DNA of 64,000 nt from Hyphodiscus hymeniophilus (lineage: Eukaryota > Ascomycota > Leotiomycetes > Helotiales > Hyphodiscaceae), in NCBI GenBank assembly GCA_016508695.1, contig VNKQ01000003.1:1-64000 (forward strand), read 5' to 3'. The notes under the pieces are model-generated. The model ran no database searches, had not been told where the DNA came from, and saw only the letters and a list, made by a program, of their open reading frames with translations. Positions within the stretch are counted from its first letter, which is position 1. The number at the start of each line of letters is the position of its first letter. Below are positions 1 to 11,626 of the stretch, piece by piece. Both the position numbers and the translations under genes were made by a program.

Positions 1-36
1 AACCCTAACCCTAACCCTAACCCTAACCCTAACCCT
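1..36. repeat. Telomeric repeat tract, (AACCCT)6
   Basis: Six exact tandem AACCCT units open the window. This is the C-rich strand of the TTAGGG telomere repeat used by most filamentous fungi, oriented as expected for a left chromosome end. The tract is short, so the true end is probably trimmed by assembly. Confidence 0.97.
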
Positions 37-69
37 AGTCAAAATCCTCAAAGAGCCAATTAAGGACTT

Positions 70-1400
70 TACTATAGACTACTAAGGAATATTACGATTT
101 AAAGGACTTATTTATATTCCGTCACATATAAGGAATAAATTCGTTTAAAAATAACATTTGTTACCCGCTTATAGATACTAAGGAATTAATAGGACCTTAG
201 AGAGGCTATTAAGAGATTACTACTTCCTAGGAATAAGGAAAGTAATAGATAAAGAAGTATTAGAATACGACCTCTATAATAAGAGTAAAACAAATAGATA
301 CGCACTATATAGGCTACTATAACTAGCCTTAGTACCTGGAAAGGCATAGAAATCAATAGCCTTCGATTTTATTATCAAACTATCGCCTTTTAAGGAACTA
401 ATAACAAACGTCGTTTATAATACTATTTAAGTAGTCGTCTATCGACTAACGAAATATAAACACTTCGTACTATATAAGGAAAGAAGCAATATAATAGAAT
501 TAGTATATATATTCGTAAAAACAATTATTAGTCGGTATAGACTACTAGATAAAATTATATTAGACAAGGACAAGCTCTTTACCTTAAAGTTCTAGTTATT
601 ACTAATAATATAACTTAAAGCGAACTATAAGCTATTTATAGCCTTTTACCTATAAATAGACGGACAAATAGAAAGATTAAACCAAACCCTAAAACAATAC
701 TTATAAAGCTATATAAACCAAGAGTAAAACAACTGGGTAGAACTATTACTAATTGCGGAATTTGTATATAATAGCTTGAAAAGCAAGCCTATTAGGATAT
801 TATTATTCTTTGCGAACTATAAATATTAATTAAAAGCCTATCGACAACTAAAAAAGGATAATAAAAGAGCTTAATACACACTCGTATCTATAGACAAGTT
901 AAGGGTATTATATAAATAACTAGCTAGGGATATCTAGTTCGTCAAATTAAGAATAATGACTTACGCAAATAAAAAGCAAAGTATAGAGCCTATACTTAAA
1001 GAGGGGGATAAAGTTTACCTCTTACGAAAAAACATTAAAACAAAGAGACTAAGTACTAAACTTAACTTTAAGAAGTTAGGACTATTTGAGATTCTAAAGA
1101 AAGTTAAAGTAATTAATTATTAGTTAAAATTACTAGTAAAATCCCGGTTATACCTAATATTTTATATATTGTTACTAGAGCTAGCAAAGGGACTAACTAT
1201 AATAGTTACGAACGTAAATATTTAACTAGAAAACGATTTAGACGTATACGAAGTAAAAGGAATAGTAAGTACTAAAAGAAATAAGGGTAAGTAAGAATAC
1301 CTTATTAAGTAGAAAGGGTATAACGAAATAGACAATATATAAGAACTTACAAAAAACCTTAACTACTTAGATCTCTTAAAATAGTTTTATTACTTCTGGT
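70..1400 (+). mobile_element. Ty3/gypsy retrotransposon relic (integrase plus chromodomain), RIP-degraded
   Basis: No long open frame survives, but reading the plus strand through its stops gives a continuous integrase-like protein. About 190-340 resembles the zinc-binding N-terminal part (YDLYNKSKTNRYA is a degraded form of the family's C-x2-C end), about 350-900 the integrase core (short intact pieces such as SIAFDFIIKL, IDGQIERLNQTL and NNWVELLL), about 960-1200 the C-terminal part (EGDKVYLLRKN), and about 1240-1380 a chromodomain. The two conserved chromodomain tryptophans are both TAG. Sense-strand TGG to TAG change and very high A+T content are the marks of RIP. Reverse transcriptase is missing, so this is the 3' part of a chromovirus-type element truncated by the telomere. 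Confidence 0.85.
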
Positions 1401-2692
1401 CGTAACCCTAAAAAAAGCTATACTAGACTAGAACGAATCTAGTAAATTAACGAAAGCCTCGGGATCTAAGAAGGGGTCCTCGAGAAAGGAAGAAGCCTCG
1501 GCTAACGACCTAGTAACTACCTCTTAACAAGCTAACTTAGCTATCTCGATAGCTTTAATATAGTCTAGTTCGTCTAAGGTTTTTACTCCCCGAATTATTA
1601 TTTCTTTTTCCCGTTTGTTAAGTAGTTATTACTATTTTCGAAAACGAAGAATCTTGGCTATAGCGGCCTTTTCTTTATCACGCAACTTCTATTACTAATA
1701 GTTAAGCGAGGACTAGTCACTTATAAAAGGGAGCTTCGAAGAAAAGTTATATGCCTTATAACTAACGCGATAATACTTTATATAATAAGTAAACTTAGTG
1801 CTAGCTATAATATAACGATAGCGCAAGTAACGATAATAATTATAAAGAGACATTTCGTCTCTAAAACGTTCGATTTAAAGAGTAAGAGTAATTTGTTCTA
1901 GTTTCTTTTTATTTTAGTCAATAGTTATAATAAAGAAGAAAGAAGACTATAGCCTACCTCACGAAGTTTAGACTTAGCTATTTAGCGCAAGGGACTATAT
2001 TAGGCTAAGAGGGAGCTAGTATTACAAACTATATAATAACTTGCGGCCTAAGGCTTAATAGCTAGGCTATAAGAGAACCACAAATAGAGATTACGTTAGT
2101 AAAGTATTACTTGAGATCACGTAATAGACCTCGAAAGACCTCGATAGTCTAGGACCTTAGTAGTCCTAGACCCAAAGGTTCCTCAAAGGTCTAATAAGGG
2201 ACGAAGGTTCTATATAAGCAATAGTATTTCCTAAAGTAAATAGAAGCTTCGTACTTAACTCAAATATAGTATCTTTATACTATACTTAGTAACTACAAAG
2301 GTTATACTTACTTTAATTACGATAGTTTCTCTAACTACCTAACCCAACCTAATTGCCCACAAGACTAACATCAGGTAGCGAGGTTTGTTATAGCGAGGTT
2401 TGTTACACTAAACTCTAACCCGAGAACAACTATTCTAATAAATTAAAAAGTACTTATATAAGTAAAGACTAAAAAATTGTTAATTTGTTAATTCTCTTTA
2501 TAATTATTCTAATGATAAAAAAACAAAGCTTAAATATTATAAGTAAACTTATATTACCAAAGACTTAACAAGATAAAAACAGAGCTTACTAACTAGAAAG
2601 TACTTAAATTAATAAAATTCAAAGAGTTATTACTTATATCCAAAAAAGTAATTTATGTTAATTAGAGTACAATCGATGTAAACCTGCTAATT
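1400..2692. other. A+T-rich subtelomeric sequence, probable 3' end of the RIP-degraded element
   Basis: The A+T-rich composition continues to about 2650 without a usable open frame. It probably holds the 3' untranslated part or LTR of the gypsy relic, but I could not define LTR borders. A perfect 15-bp tandem duplication (TAGCGAGGTTTGTTA) lies at 2376-2405. Composition changes abruptly to ordinary coding sequence at about 2690. Confidence 0.55.
2376..2405. repeat. 15-bp perfect tandem duplication
   Basis: TAGCGAGGTTTGTTA occurs at 2376-2390 and again at 2391-2405. It lies near the inner edge of the degraded element and may mark an element end or a slippage event. Confidence 0.8.
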
Positions 2693-3623
2693 TTAATCAG
2701 AGCCGCCGTTAACGGGAATTACCTGACCAGTTACAAAGCTTGAGACATCAGAAAGCAAAAACAAAATAACATCTGCAATATCTGTTGGGTAAGCCATCCT
2801 GCCAAGTGGTATGCGCGAAGCAAGCTGTGCAGCCAACCTTGCCACCCTCTCTTTATCAGCAGGATCTTGCGATGTCCCGCCTCGCACCAGTGGAGTATCT
2901 GTTACACCTGAGCGGCATGAAGTCAGTAACCGAGTGATACTTTTACAACTGAGGAGTCGTGCCAAATGACTAACCTGGAGCAACAGCATTAATCCTTAAT
3001 GAGGGCCAATCCTTCGCCCAAGCTCGTGTCATTCCTAACACGGCATGCTTGGATGCGCAGTAGGCAGCTAAAGCACCGATTCCACGAAGTGATGCTCCAC
3101 TACCAATGTTGACTATAGAGCCAGAAGGCAGACTTCGCTCCGAGCCTGCCACCAGACCTGGTGCTGATCGAGCTTCCTGTTTGTTCATGCGAACGATAGC
3201 TTCAGTGCCCATATTCCAGGTCCCAGTGGAGTTGACGGCCATGATACGTGCAAAAAGTTCATCCGAGGCCATCTTACCCTCAGCTGGGCAGATACCAGCA
3301 CAGTTGACGAGGCCATCGAGACGCCCCGGAATCCCTTCAATGAATTTCTTACATGCTGGCCGGTCGGCAATATCGAGACCTCCGGAGAAGTGTACTGAAG
3401 ACAGATTGACTAGCTCTACTGATGGTTGCTTCGCAAAATCGGCGACATGGACAGAGGCACCTAAGCTTGCGAGTGCGATGGTTAGAGCAAGTCCCATTCC
3501 TGATGCTCCCCCCTATCCAAGTGTCAGTTGCTAGTCACCGGACTAAGGATCACGAGGAATGAAGGAGAGGGGAAGTACCGTAACAGCAATGGTACGGCCC
3601 TTGAACGAAATTTCCGTCGTCAT
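2693..3623 (-). CDS. Short-chain dehydrogenase/reductase (SDR1)
   Basis: NAD(P)-dependent oxidoreductase of the classical SDR family, 265 aa, probably cytosolic, converting a hydroxyl to a carbonyl or the reverse; the substrate is not readable. Exons on the minus strand: 3623-3579, 3512-2975, 2907-2693, with two GT-AG introns of 66 and 67 bp. The short first exon encodes the first beta strand, and the first intron falls exactly within the cofactor motif, giving T-G-G-A-S-G-M-G (residues 15-22). An NCAG motif, a GSGAS catalytic-serine region and Y-C-A-S-K near residue 170 follow; the C-terminus ends with the usual TGQVIPVNGG. It is the most telomere-proximal intact gene and is divergent to the bZIP gene, so it is probably part of the metabolic block. 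Length and motifs are complete for the family. Confidence 0.9.
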
Positions 3624-4226
3624 TGTTTTATTATCGCAAATATGTTCTTCGGTACTGCTGGGAGCTGCGTACGTCAATACGAAGACCTCTATTTACATCC
3701 CCCGACCTCCGCATGGGGACCTGTACTGCATTTCAATCCCCATATTGACAATATCAATAGTACAGTCACCCAAGAACCAATGTAATTTGTGAGTTGAGTT
3801 GAGACTAGAAATAGTTCGTTTTAGTTACATAAAAGATGAACTTGGGAGCACCATGGAGCGCCAGTGTCCGTCCGGCTAAATGGCATCCTCTACTAGCCGC
3901 AGGAGCCGAGAACCGAGGACCCTATCTCATTCCATCCCCGCATGGGGTACTGACTCTGAGTGGGTCTTGGGTCTTGCAGCTCGAAAACCTCTGAGTGTGT
4001 CTGGCAAGGATAAGCCGTCGGGGTGTCCAGTACTTCGTCTAACAAATATGGCCCTCAAAGGAGATACAAACGCTAGCAGGCCAAGTCCCAGCCAAACCCC
4101 AGAGTTGACCGTGTCTCCACCAATCCCCAGAAATTATCCAACCCCTCTTCAGAGATAAAGAATAACCTCGCAACCCCAACATTAAGGAAACAAAACAAGA
4201 GTACAGTCACACACAGCACGGGGATC
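3624..4226. promoter_or_regulatory. Divergent intergenic region between SDR1 and the bZIP gene
   Basis: About 600 bp with no convincing open frame. By position it must carry the promoters of both flanking genes; no binding site was identified. Both genes could be co-regulated from here. Confidence 0.5.
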
Positions 4227-6025
4227 ATGCAAGCCCACATTGCACACGATAGCTCTTCGAGCTCGATTATCAAACGGTAGCGTAATCACTATCCACTTTT
4301 CAACTTGATCAAATAGTGACAGGAAATCAGCCGAGCAAGGAATCGTGTGTCACAGAAGTCTTTCCGGGAGCGTCAAGCGCTCTATGTCAGGAAGCTGGAG
4401 AGCCAGCTTGCAGACAGCTCAAACAATGAAAGTACGAGGATCCAGGTCGTCCAAGAGGAGAACGACACACTGCGTCAGGCACTGCTGGCTGCTCGCAAAC
4501 GCATACTCGGTCTCACCACAGCTCTGTCAGGCGTCTCGGATAGTATCGGGAACGCCCTCGGGCTCGAAGGCGACGGCCTTACTGTGAAGCGTCAACCCCC
4601 TGTGCAGAAGGAGACGCGAGGAGAACCGTCCCCTGAGCCGGAAGATGTCCGAGATATATCGCCCGATACACCTGTTGGATATACAGTAGAGCCATCAGAG
4701 GAGGTCTCAGAGACTCAGACCTTGCTCTCATCTATGGACACGCTGCTGCATGCGGAGAAGCCAATAGTACAGGCAACCTCAGAGAAGAGCCGCCAACCCC
4801 TCTTGAATGCAAGTATGCAGCCATCGCGCGGAGCAAATGTTCAACATGCTTTGCCATCTTGGGCCGTTGATGTCGGCCTCTCACTTGACTTAGATATGGG
4901 GAATTCCTCATTAGGAATATGGCACTCCGCAGAATCTGGACCACAAGGGGATATCAACTGTGACAGTGCAAGGCTTGAAAAGTCCACTCCTGGTGCGGCT
5001 CGACTGGGTGAAGCTCGCATCACCGCTGACATTCATGTCACCTTTCCTCCGGGAAACGTTGAGTTTCCGTCTACGTTTTCAGCCCACCTTGCCGCTTGCG
5101 AATTCTTTATCAAGCAAAACAGTGCTTACAAGCAGCGCACTCAACCCGGTGGGAGCGAGGCGTAAGTGTCCCCTGCCTTAGTCTCACTACATTCATTGAT
5201 AGCTATAGTCTCTCAAAGCTCATCTCTAATATGGTGAACATGTTTGTCAATACTGCATGGCCTGATATGCGAGTCTGGTGGGCCTACTTACAGTCTTCAT
5301 CCACCGTCGAAAAGATCATGCGTTGGAGATTAGACCCTGACCTGGAAAGCTATAAAGCTCTACCAATTTGCCACCGCCCTACGCCGACACAGCTATGCAC
5401 GGTACATCCAACAATCATCGATTGGGGGTTCTTTCCATCCGTTCGTGATCGAATCATTGAGCTGTACTCGTATAGCTCGGCCCTTGACCAACTTATGTGC
5501 GAGTTATTGGGATCATACGTGGTCGAAGCAGATCTTTCCAATTTTATAATAAGGTCAGATGAGGAACTTCCGCTGAAGGGGTATTTCCGTATCTGGGATC
5601 TCGTCCAAACCTTCTCCATGGAAGAACCAGACGTTCCAGCAACTTCGATGCCAAATGAGACCTCTTTCTGGCAGGATGCAACAGTCACTGACATATTGTC
5701 GCTGGGACCACCCAGCCCGTTTCAAATTGATGAAGACGAGAATCAGGTTTACTGGACTCCTATACCACTGGAGGAAGTTTTCCATTCCAAGAAAGTCGCA
5801 CTGAAGCTCTTCGGACTACTACACATGGACGACCGCCAGCACGTCAAATTGGACCCCGTCTTTGCTTTAAACCACCCAGAACTTTGCGACGATCCCTCTA
5901 TCTTGGCCAGTGGGTTAGACTGTACAGTCAAATGGAGGGCTGTCGATGTCCCGCTACCAAAGCCATTGACAAGAGATACTATACTAAACTACAAGATGAT
6001 GTTATGGAAGACATCTGTGACATGA
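4227..6025 (+). CDS. bZIP transcription factor with C-terminal DUF3425 domain
   Basis: Probable nuclear regulator of the neighbouring cluster, 567 aa. Exons: 4227-4276, 4331-5161, 5203-6025. The 54-bp first intron splits the basic region; splicing in phase gives KRRARNRVSQKSFRERQ with the bZIP signature N-x7-R (N21 to R29), followed by a short heptad-type region with leucines (about residues 35-65). A poorly conserved S/T/P-rich middle (about 70-290) leads to the DUF3425 region, recognised by RPTPTQLC followed by HPTIIDW and a downstream IWDL motif. Fungal bZIP-DUF3425 proteins often regulate secondary metabolism or stress genes. The second intron is only 41 bp, which is short, so that junction is the least certain part. 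Confidence 0.85.
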
Positions 6026-6698
6026 GATTTGTTGTTGGCAGCGTGACCTATGGCGATATTCTACGTCCAGTCAGCGTAAGCTCAAGAAGGGGAAAAGATT
6101 CTATCACACGGTAGTGGCACTTCACACTCAAAAGTTACATTACTCTGTCTAGGCTTAGTTTCTGTCATTCTCAACACAGCAATTGCAGAGATCTTGAGCG
6201 CCACACGGGTTGAAAAGTCCCATAACGTGTGAGACATATCAACAATCATTACGAACGCCTCTTCCCCAGTTTCTGTGGCCTGAATCAACTAGCCGTATAA
6301 TCCTAATGACAAACTAACTTTCGATCCCCATGTTTACCCCGCACCACCTGAGCCAACCCCACAAGTATATCTTTCCGGGGTCAGCACCACAGCCATGGCA
6401 CTGGCCTTTGGTCCTCCACCTAACCCTGTTCGGCGGCGTCTTGGCGCGACCATCCTTTTGGCTACTCCACTCAACTTTCCACTCTTTCTGAAATCCACGT
6501 AACAGAGGGTACAGTAAGCCTATTGATACCAAATATCGACGTTCTATCTCGATACATATAACTGTCGATCAGTTTGTTATTATGCGACCATTTTAGACAA
6601 TTCGGTCTTTGGATTCATCCGCCTGAATTAATTCTGTTCAATTATTCTGTTCTTACAGGACTGCAGAGGGGTGTTCGCCTGGATCTTGCATCGGCACG
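6026..6698. other. Intergenic region upstream of the TRI12-type pump
   Basis: About 670 bp between two plus-strand genes. Only scattered short frames are present on either strand and none shows a family signature. It should hold the bZIP terminator and the pump promoter. Confidence 0.5.
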
Positions 6699-8907
6699 AT
6701 GGTCGACCATCAAGAGATCAAGGCCACTACGGTCATTGAGAGGATAGAGATTGAGCACGCAGATAAAGCTAATGTTGAGGATTTCAGCAGGGCGGCGGCT
6801 CTGTCGACCGAAACCACTTTGGGGATTGGTTTTTTCCTCGATTATCGCCTGCTCGGTAGTCTTTTCTCCCTCTCTCTTTCAGCTATATCGGCATTCTGGG
6901 GCTTCGCTCCTGCGGCCGCCATTCTCACCTTCATAGCTGATGATATTGGTATGTATTAATCTTGTCTGACTTCCTCGGCAAAAGGCTAACAACCTCAAGG
7001 TGATGCTGGTGGGAACTCGTCACTTTTCTCCATCATATGGTCCACATGCTCAGCTATCGGGATTTTACTCAATGGAAGGCTATCCGACAAGTTTGGCCGC
7101 AGATATTTTGTGATTGGGGCCTCTTCCATGTGTCTCGTTGGTGCGATTGTTGCTGCGACTGCAAAGGATATGAAAACCCTCATCGGAGCAAACGTATGCA
7201 ATCTTCTCCCCTTTGCGTTTGCTGTCATTGACTTTGTGGAAGGTACTCCTCGGCCTAGCATCAGGAGTCCAATCCTCATACGCCCTTCTCGTCGGAGAAA
7301 TCTGTCCCAACAAGTATAAATGGCTTGGAATTATGTTCGTCATTGTGTTGGCTCCTATTCCCACAGGCTTTGGCAATTATTTAGGTAAGAGAAGCTTACA
7401 GGGTTCACCCAACGTGAAAATATCTACGTTCTGACACCAAACAAAGCGCGCATGCTTGTTGAGAATGCCAGTTGGAGATGGGTCTACTACATTCAGATTA
7501 TGATGCAGGTCAGTGCATTGGTATTGCAGGTCATTTTCTATAAGCCACCGAATTTCCGCCAGCTCCATGGAGAACGAACGGTAATGGAGGAGTTGAAACG
7601 CGTAGACTGGGTCGGCATATTCCTGCTTGTTGGAGGACTGTTGATGTTTCTACTCGGTATCTCATGGGGTAAGCCAGATAAACATTTATTTCTGACATTT
7701 ACAAATTTGCTAAAAATGGTAGGTGGCTCTCCGGATCCTTGGAATTCTCCCAAAATCATTTCTCTGTGTGTTGTTGGGGGCTGCTTAATCGTCGCTCTTG
7801 TTTTGTGGGGTATGCAGGTCTTTCTCCTATTTGATGCTCCCACAGGCTAACACTTTCAGACCTCTATTCCGGCACACCTAATCCGATGATTCCTGTACGT
7901 GTGTGGAAAGATGTTCGTGGGTTTCTTCCGTTAGCTTGTATTACGGGTTGTGCTGGTGCAATGTATATTGCTCCAGTAATCATCTGGCCCACACGTTTGT
8001 CTCCACTGTCCAAAGTTGATCCGTATGCTAATATAGGTAAACAGAGATTATCGTGGTGTACAGTGCGCAATTAACGACCTGGCAGAGTCAAGCTTGGGCT
8101 AGTGTAAGACCTCTCAATTAGAATTCCTACCGTTATCTGACTTCTATCTTAGACCACAATTGCTCTTGGCTTGACAGCAGGCATGCTGTTTACTGGCTTT
8201 ACATTTCACGTCATCAAACGTGTCAAATACCAGCTCATCGCTCAGTGCACAGTTGCCACGACTTTCCTCGCCGCGTTAGCATCTTGTAACGCCGACACAC
8301 TACCTGCTGCTTTGGCGTTTTCTACCATCGGTAGTTTTCCGGTCGGAGCAATGGAAGTCACACCACAGGTCCTTATTCAATGCGATTCTCCTGATGCAGA
8401 TATTGGAGCAGTTTATGGTAGGGATTCCCATGGATCCTTTCGATAGTTTGCTGACATCGAATCGCAGCCTTCCTTCACTGCTTCCGAACGGCGTTTGGAT
8501 CCATCATGACAGCGGTCTTTCTTGCGATATTAGACAACAAACTCCCTGGCGAGATCGCCTCTATTGTTCCACCAGCAGCAATTGCCGCGGGGCTTCCTGA
8601 ATCCTCCTTGGCAGCTCTGTCCGCAGCGGTTAATAACGGAACTGCAAGCGCACTCGATAGCGTTCCAGGAATGACAGATTCCATCAGTGCTGCTGTTTCT
8701 AGAGCCATAGTTGATGCGAATGTTGCCGCTTATTCTTATGTTTACTACTCTGTCCTTGCGATTGGTGGAGTGGCCATCATCGCGGCCTGTTCTATGCGCG
8801 ATTATGATGACAGACTCACCCACCATGTTCCCAAGCAGATGTATCACGGTGACAGGAACAATCCCCAGGCTATGTCAGAGCCTTCTGATGAGAAGATCGA
8901 GGCTTAG
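6699..8907 (+). CDS. MFS efflux transporter, TRI12 (trichothecene efflux pump)-type
   Basis: Plasma-membrane proton antiporter of the major facilitator superfamily, 597 aa, expected to export a small toxic or secreted metabolite or, as some relatives do, carry an iron chelate. Nine exons: 6699-6948, 7000-7193, 7243-7384, 7447-7668, 7723-7809, 7860-7994, 8045-8103, 8153-8417, 8468-8907; all introns are GT-AG, about 49-62 bp, and phases match. MFS motif A is visible as GRLSDKFGRR (about residues 109-118), followed by GLASGVQSSYALLVGEICP and FGSIMTAVFLAILDNKLP. The long C-terminal extracellular loop (PAAIAAGLPESSL ... VPGM) before the last helix and a short charged tail are typical of the TRI12 family. 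The sixth intron (7995-8044) was chosen because other splices introduce a stop. The gene sits between the bZIP gene and the esterase, all on the plus strand, as expected for a cluster-encoded pump. Confidence 0.88.
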
Positions 8908-9610
8908 GCTGTATAATCGTCTTTTATACTAGCAACTTCAGGCCGTGACTCATCGATCTCAGGTGCATTGAGTTGCGAAAGCTATTAGGCGAAAGTCAAC
9001 CCTCGATATATGGAGATCTTAGTTCCGAAACAATCAATGCTTTCAGTCTTGTAGTACTACTTCAAGAAGCGTTATGTTTGAAGTTTTGAAACAATGAAAA
9101 CAGAGTCATTCAAATCCACAATAATCCAACTGTTTAGCTCATCCCACTCGCCTTAAGTGAGGCTGGAGAAGAGGCCAATTAAAGATGTAAAAACCTTCCC
9201 CAGTGGACAGCATTTTGTTATGTGCAATGTGGTCCTTCTCCGGAATTAAAAAAAATACAGTCTAGCCTTAGGACCCCTCCCTTTGAACCGGTGGAAATAA
9301 CTACTGGATAGCGGGACGCACAGGGTTTTTTGAGTTACATGATGTTGAGTACAGTCATAGGTCTTCAAGAGAGATACCACGCACTAAAGAGATACCCCGC
9401 ATTTAAGGAATGTAGAGACGTGAGTAGGCATTAAACCCAGGGTCTATTAGCAAAGCGTCTTTTATGGTCAAGTGAGGTATTTGTCGTAGTGTAAAATACA
9501 GAGACTTGTTGTTAGGTGGTATCTTAATTAGATATAAAGGATCCCGCGCCTCGAATGCATAGTAGCACACGAATAATATCAAGCTTCAATACAGTGTCAC
9601 TTTTAAATCT
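8908..9610. other. Intergenic region, no gene seen
   Basis: About 700 bp, moderately A+T-rich, without a coherent frame on either strand. It contains the 3' end of the pump gene and the promoter of the carboxylesterase. Confidence 0.5.
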
Positions 9611-11341
9611 ATGGCGGAGTTTGTGAGTACCGATATCACGGTTGGCACCTTTGTACGTGCGCACGGCACCACAGTTCGTGGTTTCCTATCCTCTGTAGGA
9701 GTTGCCAATTTCTTAGGTATCAAATATGCCGAAATCCCAGGGCGATTTCGCAACTCAAAACTCTTGTCGCTGCACGCTCCCATGGGAATAATCAATGCTA
9801 CAGCGTATGGCTTTCGCTGCCCTCAACCCAGGAACGCTGGTCGCGAGCGTAGGCAACACCTTTACCAAGGAGTGCAGCTGGCGTCCTCGATACCAACGTC
9901 CGAGTTTGAATGCTTAAACCTTAACATTTGGTCCCCGCCGAATGTGCTTGAGCTAGCGACAAAGTTGCCAGTGGTTGTCTGGATACACGGAGGAGGGTTG
10001 ATCTTCGGTGACGGGGGTCCTGAATACGGTCAGTGAACATAAATATAATGAGAATTGCTCATGGTGACTAATCTAGTTCCCCACAGATGGCAACAACTTG
10101 GTTCATCATGCAATGACTTTAGTTAAACCATTCGTGTTCGTGTCTATAAACTACAGATTGGGCTATTATGGTTTCCTCTCATCCCGAGAGTTAGAAGCTG
10201 AAGCTCTACGTTTGGGCGAAGAATACTGCCCAAACCAAGGTCTCCGTGATCAGCGTCTTGCTTTAGAGTGGGCAAGTAACGATCTCCCGTCGCATTCTAG
10301 GCCGGTGCTAACAGTAAGGGGTTGTAGGTACAAGCAAATATACAATTCTTTGGCGGTGATCCATCGAATGTTACAATTGCTGGACAGTCTGCCGGTGCTT
10401 GGTCTGCGCTGTGTCACCTCGTGACGAACGTTCCGCTGTGCCACAGAGGCTGGATCATGTCCAGCACACTGAGTCCATTCGAAGAAGAGGAAGACCTCCA
10501 AAACACATTCGATCGACTTGTAGCCAGTTCGGGATTAAAAGCATCAGCTTCGGACTCTTCGAAGTTGTCTGCTCTCAGAGAGCTAAGTCCTGAGCAAATG
10601 GACAAGCTTCTTGGCAATACGATGTTAATACGGCCCGCTTGGGATAGCAATTGGTTCACTCTACAGGAGCAAAGTGCGCCTATGCTTCGATTGAGGAATT
10701 TTCCTGACTGGATCAAAGGCCTTACAATCGGCTCCGTGAGAGACGAATTTGCCATGTTTCATAAGATTTGGAAGTCCTGGAGCCCACCACAACTACAGAA
10801 CGCAGTGAAGTCGGCAGTACTTGATCCAAAATTGGCGGAAGAGATAATGCAAGTCTACCAAATTGATACAAATTGCCAAACAGAAGCTGTAAGAGGGCTG
10901 CTTGGGTTCAGCACGGATTCCTTTTATGCTGCCCTACCAGTTATCCTTGCATCTCGAAACGTGCCTACATCTGTGTATCGGTTCGACCAAGAAGATCCTT
11001 TCGAAGAAAGCAACTACAAAGACTATGCCTATCACTGCCTGGATACTCCTCTACTCAACCGATTCCCTGCTGTGTCTGGCTCGCAAGCTCCGCATTCGAT
11101 GAGAGCCACGGCCAATTTTCTCTCGCTCTCGTTGACTGATTTCGTATATGGAAACCAGCCGTGGGAGCCTTCCAAAAATACTGGAGAAGTCATGCTAATT
11201 AACGGTGACCAAACTGGTATAATGGATTGGCCTGACCATTGTCGTTGGAAACAATTCGTATCAACAAAGGAGCGGGTAATTCAGTTCGCTAACGCAGGTT
11301 GTGCTTTGGTGTCATATATGGCGGATTCCTACATGAAATAA
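9611..11341 (+). CDS. Type-B carboxylesterase/lipase
   Basis: Alpha/beta-hydrolase that cleaves carboxylic esters, 538 aa. Exons: 9611-10028, 10087-10271, 10328-11341. The oxyanion-hole HGGG motif is in VVVWIHGGGLIFGDGG before the first intron; the nucleophile elbow G-Q-S-A-G has Ser222; an acidic residue in RFDQEDPFEE and a histidine in SQAPHSM probably complete the triad. The second intron begins GCAAGT, a GC-AG intron with a clear CTAAC branch site; only this splice gives the family's LALEWVQANIQFFGGDP. There is no signal peptide, unlike the secreted lipases, so it is probably intracellular. Next to a Baeyer-Villiger monooxygenase it could hydrolyse the ester that enzyme makes (inference). 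Confidence 0.88.
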
Positions 11342-11626
11342 ATATAGCAGAGAATGAAATACACAATGACTACATTTCAAAAATTACCGCGGAACTAATT
11401 TGAGTCACTTACCACAATTCCACACACTACTACCTTTCCGCGAATATACTTTGTTGTAAATCACATCTCCAGGCCATTTGCCTACTCCCGCTCACAAATG
11501 GCCTTTAAGCTCTTGGCATGTTCTAAGCTGGGATCAAATGCAACATATAATTGGGGTAAGAAGGACTGAATTAACAGCTGCTCTACAGTATGAGGACGCG
11601 ATCGATGTAAGTAACTGTTAGGCATC
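11342..11626. other. Convergent intergenic region between esterase and SDR2
   Basis: About 285 bp between the 3' ends of two convergent genes; nothing beyond untranslated sequence is apparent. Confidence 0.5.

Noticed and set aside
3106..3534. 142-codon plus-strand frame opposite SDR1
   Set aside because: It is the antisense shadow of the SDR exon, which carries all family motifs.
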